9,940 bases of DNA. Source: Bacteroidales bacterium. Lineage in GTDB: Bacteria > Bacteroidota > Bacteroidia > Bacteroidales > P3. Both the position numbers and the translations under genes were made by a program. This document shows positions 6,021 through 9,940 of this stretch, one piece after another. The notes beneath the pieces were generated by a model. It had not been told where the DNA came from. It saw only the letters and a list, made by a program, of their open reading frames with translations, and ran no database searches. The stretch spans positions 1 through 9,940 of the forward strand of contig DUQY01000032.1 of the NCBI GenBank assembly GCA_012837565.1. The letters are read 5' to 3'. Position 1 is the first letter of the stretch. Each line of letters opens with the position of its first letter.

Positions 6021-7295
6021 ATGTTTTGTAATAAGTTTAACCATAAGAGTATTTATTTAAAGGCCTTTGTTTTTAGTTGTTTATTTCTAATGTTTAGCAT
6101 TTCATCTTTTTCTCAGGATAGGAAAAAGCTGGAAGATGAGAAGGCTAAGATTGAAAGAGAGATAAATGCTATAAATGCTATATTGAAAGAAACCAAGAAT
6201 ACTAAGCGAATGTCTGCTTCTGAACTTTCAATTCTGAAAAAGAAAATAAGCTCTAGACAAAGCCTTATTAACAACATCTCCAAGCAAATGAATATTTTGA
6301 GTGGAGAAATCACAAGCACACAACAATCAATCATTGAGCTTAGGAACGACATCGAAGTATTGAAAAAAGAATATGCGAAGATGTTACGCTACGCCCAAAA
6401 GAACAGAAAGGCAACCGATAAAGTCCTCTTTATTTTCTCCTCAAAAGATTACCGACAAGCCTATCAAAGATATGTATTCTTCCGTCAGTATGGCGATATG
6501 CAAAAAAATATGATGCATAACATAGAAAAGAAATACGACGAATTTGAAAAGAAAACCAGCGAACTAACCATAAAGAAAACCAATCAAGAAAGCCTACTCC
6601 AACAAGAAGAAAAGAATAAAAAGGTTTTAACAACAGAGCAAGTAGTTAAGCAAAGAAGCATTAACCAACTTAGCAATAAGGAAAAACAACTAGCAAAACA
6701 GATTAAAGAAAAACAAAATAGAAGGGTAAAGCTTCAAAGGCAAATAGACCAAGCAATTGCTGCAGAGGTTAAAAGGCAAACTCAGATAGCAAAAAAGAGT
6801 GCTACCAAACCTGCAACAGAAGTTGTATCAAAGGGAGATAAAAAGCAAGAATACGTTATGAGTGCTACCCCTGAGGAGGTTCAGCTTTCAAATAGCTTTT
6901 CAACAAATAAAGGGAAACTACCATGGCCAACAGAACAAGGAGTTGTAACTAGTTCTTTCGGAACACACCCTCACCCCGACATCAAAGGAATAATGATCGA
7001 CAATAACGGAATTGATATCCGTACACCAAAGGGAGCAGTAATTAGAGCTGTATTTGATGGAGTTGTTTCTAAGATTTTCACAGGTCCAAATGGACAGCAA
7101 ATAATAATAGTACGTCACGGAGAATACCTTACAGTATATACTAACCTTGCATCAATTAACGTTTCAAATGGCTCAAAGGTCTCAACAAAGCAAAAGCTTG
7201 GAACAGTATATACAAATAGCGATAATGTTTCTGAATTCAACTTCCAGGTTTGGAAAGGGAATAATAGACAGAACCCATCTTCTTGGATAAGATAA
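6021..7295 (+). CDS. envC: EnvC-like murein hydrolase activator (degenerate LytM/M23 domain)
   Basis: Secreted coiled-coil protein predicted to switch on N-acetylmuramoyl-L-alanine amidases for cell separation. From the ATG at 6021 it has 424 residues: a signal peptide (1-31, basic start, hydrophobic core, S-F-S then Q), a long Lys/Glu/Gln-rich coiled coil (about 33-255), a linker, and a LytM domain (about 299-424). The LytM domain lacks catalytic residues. The usual H-x-x-x-D is N328...D332, the Y-x-H-L His is N375, and H-x-H is E405-F-N407, so only one Asp of the zinc site remains. It should bind and activate rather than cut. The ending N-P-S-S-W-I-R resembles the EnvC terminus. The frame opens earlier at a TTG (5964), but that would put an unlikely peptide ahead of the signal sequence and lies before the probable transcription start. 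No strong ribosome site is visible. dsbD follows after 45 nt. NlpD-type proteins are the alternative. Confidence 0.88.
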   Translation: MFCNKFNHKSIYLKAFVFSCLFLMFSISSFSQDRKKLEDEKAKIEREINAINAILKETKNTKRMSASELSILKKKISSRQSLINNISKQMNILSGEITSTQQSIIELRNDIEVLKKEYAKMLRYAQKNRKATDKVLFIFSSKDYRQAYQRYVFFRQYGDMQKNMMHNIEKKYDEFEKKTSELTIKKTNQESLLQQEEKNKKVLTTEQVVKQRSINQLSNKEKQLAKQIKEKQNRRVKLQRQIDQAIAAEVKRQTQIAKKSATKPATEVVSKGDKKQEYVMSATPEEVQLSNSFSTNKGKLPWPTEQGVVTSSFGTHPHPDIKGIMIDNNGIDIRTPKGAVIRAVFDGVVSKIFTGPNGQQIIIVRHGEYLTVYTNLASINVSNGSKVSTKQKLGTVYTNSDNVSEFNFQVWKGNNRQNPSSWIR

Positions 7296-7340
7296 TATAA
7301 ATCAAGTAAATCACAGCTAAAATAAAAGATTTTACAACGC

Positions 7341-9359
7341 ATGAGAAAAATAAAATTAATCCTCACCATTGCAATACTAGTAGTTGCAAGTAACGTGTTC
7401 TCTCAAGCCAAATGGAACTTTAAGACCAATCAAATAAACGATTCAATAGTAGAGTTGGAACTTAAAGTAAACCTTGACAAAGGTTGGCATATTTATTCAC
7501 AACATACAAAAGGAACAGAGCTTCCTATTGAGTTCGATTTCGAGAAAAGTAACTCCTTCCAAAAAATAGGGAAAGTTAAAGAACCAAGACCAATATCTAA
7601 TTACGATAAGTACGCAAAAGACACTACACGCCACTTTGAAAATGAAGTGAAATTCAGTCAAAGAATCAAGGTTACAAGTGAAAAAGACTTCAAGATAAAA
7701 GGAGCTGTCAACTTCCAATTATGCGAAAAAGGAAGCTGTATACCTCCTGATGACGTAGCATTTAGCTTCAATATTAAAGGAAACCCTAAGGCTGCCGAAA
7801 TAGTAGAAACAGTTGTTGAAGAGGAAGCTAAAACAGAAGAGATTGTTGAAACAAAAGCAGAAACCAAAACCATTGCAGTAGAGCAGATAGAAGAGAAAAG
7901 CAGTAACTCAATGCTAATGGTTTTCCTAATCTCTCTTGGAGCAGGACTTCTAACCCTACTTACTCCATGCGTTTTCCCAATGGTTCCAATGACCATTAGT
8001 TTCTTTATGAAAGGGAACAAAAACAAAAAGCAAGGACTTAAAGAAGCATATTTCTTTGGAGGATCTATAATCTTTATTTTTGCAGTTCTTGGACTACTTC
8101 TTACTCTTTTATTAGGGAAAGACGCAATGTACCTAATATCTACCCACTGGATACCAAACGTAGCATTCTTTATTATATTTATGCTATTTGCCTTCTCTTT
8201 CTTTGGACTATTCGAAATAAGACTACCAGCATCTTGGATAAACAAATCCGATAAAGGAGCAGATCAAGGCGGATATATGGGAGCATTTTTCATTGCCCTA
8301 ACAACAGTTCTTGTTTCTTTCTCATGCACAGGACCAATTCTTGGAGCAGCACTTATGGGCATTGCATCAAGCTCAACAACCAGCTTTGTGTTTTTCGTAT
8401 CCATGATAGGCTTTGCACTTGGTTTCGCACTACCTTTCACATTGCTTGCAATGTTCCCTCAAGTCCTTTCAAAACTTAAGTCAGGCTCTTGGCTAAATAC
8501 AGTAAAGATAGTATTTGGTTTCTTAGAAGTTGCTCTTGGTCTTAAATTCCTTTCAATGGCAGACCTAAGCGCAGATTGGAGACTATTAGATAGAGAAACA
8601 TATCTTGTACTTTGGATAGTAGTATTTACTCTTCTTGGATTCTACCTTCTTGGTAAACTTAAATTTAAAGGAGATGAAGACCTAAAACATATTAGCGTAG
8701 GACGTTTATTCCTATCTATTATAACCTTTTCTTTTGCCCTTTACATGGTTCCAGGACTTTGGGGAGCACCACTAAAAGCAATCTCAGGCTATGTTCCCCC
8801 GATGACAACGCAAGACTTCAACATCGAACGCTCTATTATAGAAAATACCCCACAAGGAACGTTACAGGTCACATCTGACAATGCCCTTCCTGCCGATAGG
8901 AAATACGTCGACGTGCTTCATTTCCCAACAGGATTCAATGGCTTCTTCGACTTAGAGGAAGCAAAAGCTTATGCAAAAAAAGTAGGGAAACCAATATTCC
9001 TTGACTTCACAGGCAAGACATGTGCAAATTGTAGGGAAATGGAATACTATGTTTGGGAAGACAAACAAGTAAAGCAAATACTAACCCAAGACTATGTTAT
9101 GGTAGCGCTTTACACCGATGCCAATACCATCAAGCTTCCAGAATCAGAATGGGTAACCCTAAAGGACGGCAAAGTAGCTAAGACACTTGGAAAGAAGAAC
9201 CATAACTATCAAATAGAGCAATTTAGTGTTAATGCACAACCTCTATATGTTCTTATGGACGCTGAGGGCAACCTTCTTGAAGAACCAAAGGGTTATGACA
9301 GGAGTGTATCGAACTTTGTTTCATTCTTAGAAAAAGGAAAAGAGAGCTTCAAGAAATAA
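7341..9359 (+). CDS. dsbD: Thiol:disulfide interchange protein DsbD
   Basis: Inner-membrane protein that carries electrons from cytoplasmic thioredoxin to the periplasm to keep isomerases and cytochrome c maturation proteins reduced. All three domains and all six redox Cys are present. A signal peptide covers 1 to about 21. The N-terminal immunoglobulin-like domain (about 22-150) has C128 and C133 in C-E-K-G-S-C. An acidic low-complexity linker (about 152-187) rich in Glu, Thr and Val follows. The membrane domain (about 190-480, eight or so TM segments) has C210 in L-L-T-P-C-V-F-P and C329 in S-F-S-C-T-G-P. The thioredoxin-like C-terminal domain (about 530-672) has C561-A-N-C564. The 672-residue length is somewhat above E. 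coli DsbD (565). The ATG follows the envC stop by 45 nt with no TAnnTTTG element between, so the two are probably cotranscribed. A strong terminator follows. No fusion or frameshift seen. Confidence 0.95.
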   Translation: MRKIKLILTIAILVVASNVFSQAKWNFKTNQINDSIVELELKVNLDKGWHIYSQHTKGTELPIEFDFEKSNSFQKIGKVKEPRPISNYDKYAKDTTRHFENEVKFSQRIKVTSEKDFKIKGAVNFQLCEKGSCIPPDDVAFSFNIKGNPKAAEIVETVVEEEAKTEEIVETKAETKTIAVEQIEEKSSNSMLMVFLISLGAGLLTLLTPCVFPMVPMTISFFMKGNKNKKQGLKEAYFFGGSIIFIFAVLGLLLTLLLGKDAMYLISTHWIPNVAFFIIFMLFAFSFFGLFEIRLPASWINKSDKGADQGGYMGAFFIALTTVLVSFSCTGPILGAALMGIASSSTTSFVFFVSMIGFALGFALPFTLLAMFPQVLSKLKSGSWLNTVKIVFGFLEVALGLKFLSMADLSADWRLLDRETYLVLWIVVFTLLGFYLLGKLKFKGDEDLKHISVGRLFLSIITFSFALYMVPGLWGAPLKAISGYVPPMTTQDFNIERSIIENTPQGTLQVTSDNALPADRKYVDVLHFPTGFNGFFDLEEAKAYAKKVGKPIFLDFTGKTCANCREMEYYVWEDKQVKQILTQDYVMVALYTDANTIKLPESEWVTLKDGKVAKTLGKKNHNYQIEQFSVNAQPLYVLMDAEGNLLEEPKGYDRSVSNFVSFLEKGKESFKK

Positions 9360-9371
9360 AGCGAAAAACAA

Positions 9372-9437
9372 AATCTATAAATCTAAAATAGATTAAACCC
9401 AGCGAGCAATTACATCAAATAATTGCTCGCTTTTTTT
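9372..9437 (+). terminator. Intrinsic terminator after dsbD, with a small preceding hairpin
   Basis: AGCGAGCAATTA (9401-9412) pairs perfectly over 12 bp with TAATTGCTCGCT (9420-9431) around a 7-nt loop, and seven T residues follow (9431-9437). This is a textbook terminator about 40 nt past the dsbD stop. A weaker hairpin comes just before it: AATCTAT (9372-9378) with ATAGATT (9388-9394), 7 bp and a 9-nt loop. That one lacks a T-run and may only protect the 3' end. On the minus strand no T-run follows the main stem, so it works in the plus direction only. Confidence 0.95.
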
Positions 9438-9492
9438 ATGCCTTAGCCCCAAACACATCTTTGCAACCTTAAAAGAACCAATAAGACAAAGG

Positions 9493-9533
9493 AATAAAAC
9501 CCCGAAACGCCGAATAAAACTTCTGAAACGCCG
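9493..9533. repeat. Two tandem units containing GAAACGCCG
   Basis: Unit one (9493-9512) and unit two (9513-9533) both start AATAAAAC and end GAAACGCCG, with 3-4 variable bases between. A third partial start TATAAAA follows at 9534. The core CTGAAACGCCG (9523-9533) matches CTGAAACGGCG at 41-51 near the other end of the window in 10 of 11 bases, and both clusters have units of about 21 nt. Further related pieces, inverted, appear at 9615-9621 (GGCGTTT). Confidence 0.55.
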
Positions 9534-9705
9534 TATAAAAATCATAGAACAAAGAAAGAAATTGCTAAGATGTACATCACAGCAAAATGAATCAGCGTAT
9601 TAATAATTTTAGATGGCGTTTTAGGAAAATGAAACAAAGAGATATGAATCTATATCCTTAATATAGAAACGTTAAGATGGAGAAAAGAGAATTTTAATTT
9701 TGTTT

Positions 9706-9827
9706 TATTTTCTTCTTCCTTGGATTTTGATTATGAAAGTGTAGAGAAGTATTTTAATGTTCGTGGCTAAGGATAGGTTTTCCTGTCTTTTTGTTCTATA
9801 TCCCTATATGTATTTCCTTCTTCCTTG
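9706..9827. repeat. Pyrimidine-rich 17-nt direct repeat
   Basis: TATTTTCTTCTTCCTTG (9706-9722) and TATTTCCTTCTTCCTTG (9811-9827) match at 16 of 17 positions and start 105 nt apart. No longer homology surrounds them by eye. They could be the ends of a small inserted or duplicated segment, or matching low-complexity sequence. Confidence 0.4.
9769..9792 (+). terminator. Possible weak terminator without an upstream gene
   Basis: AAGGATAGG (9769-9777) can pair with CCTGTCTTT (9782-9790) over 9 bp with two G-U pairs and a TTTT loop, and the T-run extends to 9792. No gene ends just upstream, so if real it would close a non-coding transcript from the preceding 300 nt. Confidence 0.35.
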
Positions 9828-9940
9828 TAAAAACTTAATTTTTATGTAACAATATAGTAAAGAATCAACTAATGTATTATGTCAACCTTATTAAGCTATT
9901 AAACAACCCCATTGGGACATGGATTGAGCAAAACAAAAAA

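Larger units (their letters stand above)
9441..9940. other. 500-nt region without a recognisable gene
   Basis: I see no convincing coding sequence, tRNA or insertion-sequence end here. It contains a pair of related G-C-rich short units (9493-9533), an imperfect promoter-like site (9456-9463), a pyrimidine-rich direct repeat (9706-9722 and 9811-9827) and a terminator-like hairpin (9769-9792). The rest is AT-rich. The next gene is presumably beyond the window edge. The region could be an old decayed gene, an intergenic repeat area or a small RNA locus. Confidence 0.6.

Noticed and set aside
7658..8245. 195-codon open frame on the minus strand inside dsbD
   Set aside because: It lies wholly antisense to a gene with all expected DsbD motifs and its translation shows no recognisable domain. 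It is a shadow of dsbD.
9695..9702. TAATTTTG as a promoter in the last 500 nt
   Set aside because: It matches the -7 pattern, but no TTTG-like element lies 19-22 nt upstream and no gene follows. Such matches are expected by chance in AT-rich DNA.
9840..9940. CRISPR leader or insertion-sequence end at the right edge
   Set aside because: I found no repeat-spacer pattern, no inverted terminal repeat and no transposase. The CCCCATTGGG near 9907 is an isolated short near-palindrome.

Overview
The window is a stretch of AT-rich bacterial chromosome, most likely from a member of the Bacteroidota (probably Bacteroidales). Three things point there: an ExbB / four-TM protein / ExbD / ExbD gene order; a TraR/DksA-type protein with a degenerate zinc finger next to lspA; and promoter candidates that match the Bacteroidota TAnnTTTG -7 element instead of the usual -10 box. 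No mobile element, CRISPR array, tRNA or rRNA is visible.

Layout. Positions 125-5766 are all read on the minus strand. In transcription order they are a TraR/DksA-family regulator, lspA and a CNNM/CBS/CorC-type membrane protein (tightly packed, with a 4-nt overlap and a 2-nt gap), then exbB, an uncharacterised four-TM protein and two exbD genes, then trmN6. A good promoter candidate lies before exbB and another before the DksA-like gene. A clear intrinsic terminator closes the exb operon just before trmN6. From about 6021 the plus strand carries envC and dsbD, probably one transcript, closed by a very strong terminator at 9401-9437. The 254-nt divergent region 5767-6020 holds back-to-back promoters and a small palindrome. 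The first 120 nt and the last 500 nt hold no recognisable gene, but they contain short repeats that resemble each other.

Most genes act in the cell envelope: proton-driven energisation of the outer membrane (ExbB/ExbD), lipoprotein maturation (LspA), activation of peptidoglycan hydrolysis during division (EnvC), delivery of reducing power to the periplasm (DsbD) and a probable ion transporter or membrane-integrity protein. TrmN6 (tRNA modification) and the DksA-like protein (RNA polymerase control) are the cytoplasmic exceptions.

No dramatic new system is evident. The points most worth following are the uncharacterised four-TM protein inside the Exb operon, the two unequal ExbD paralogues, the related short repeats at both edges, and a possible short non-coding transcript in the last 500 nt. 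All functional calls rest on reading motifs by eye; no database search was run.
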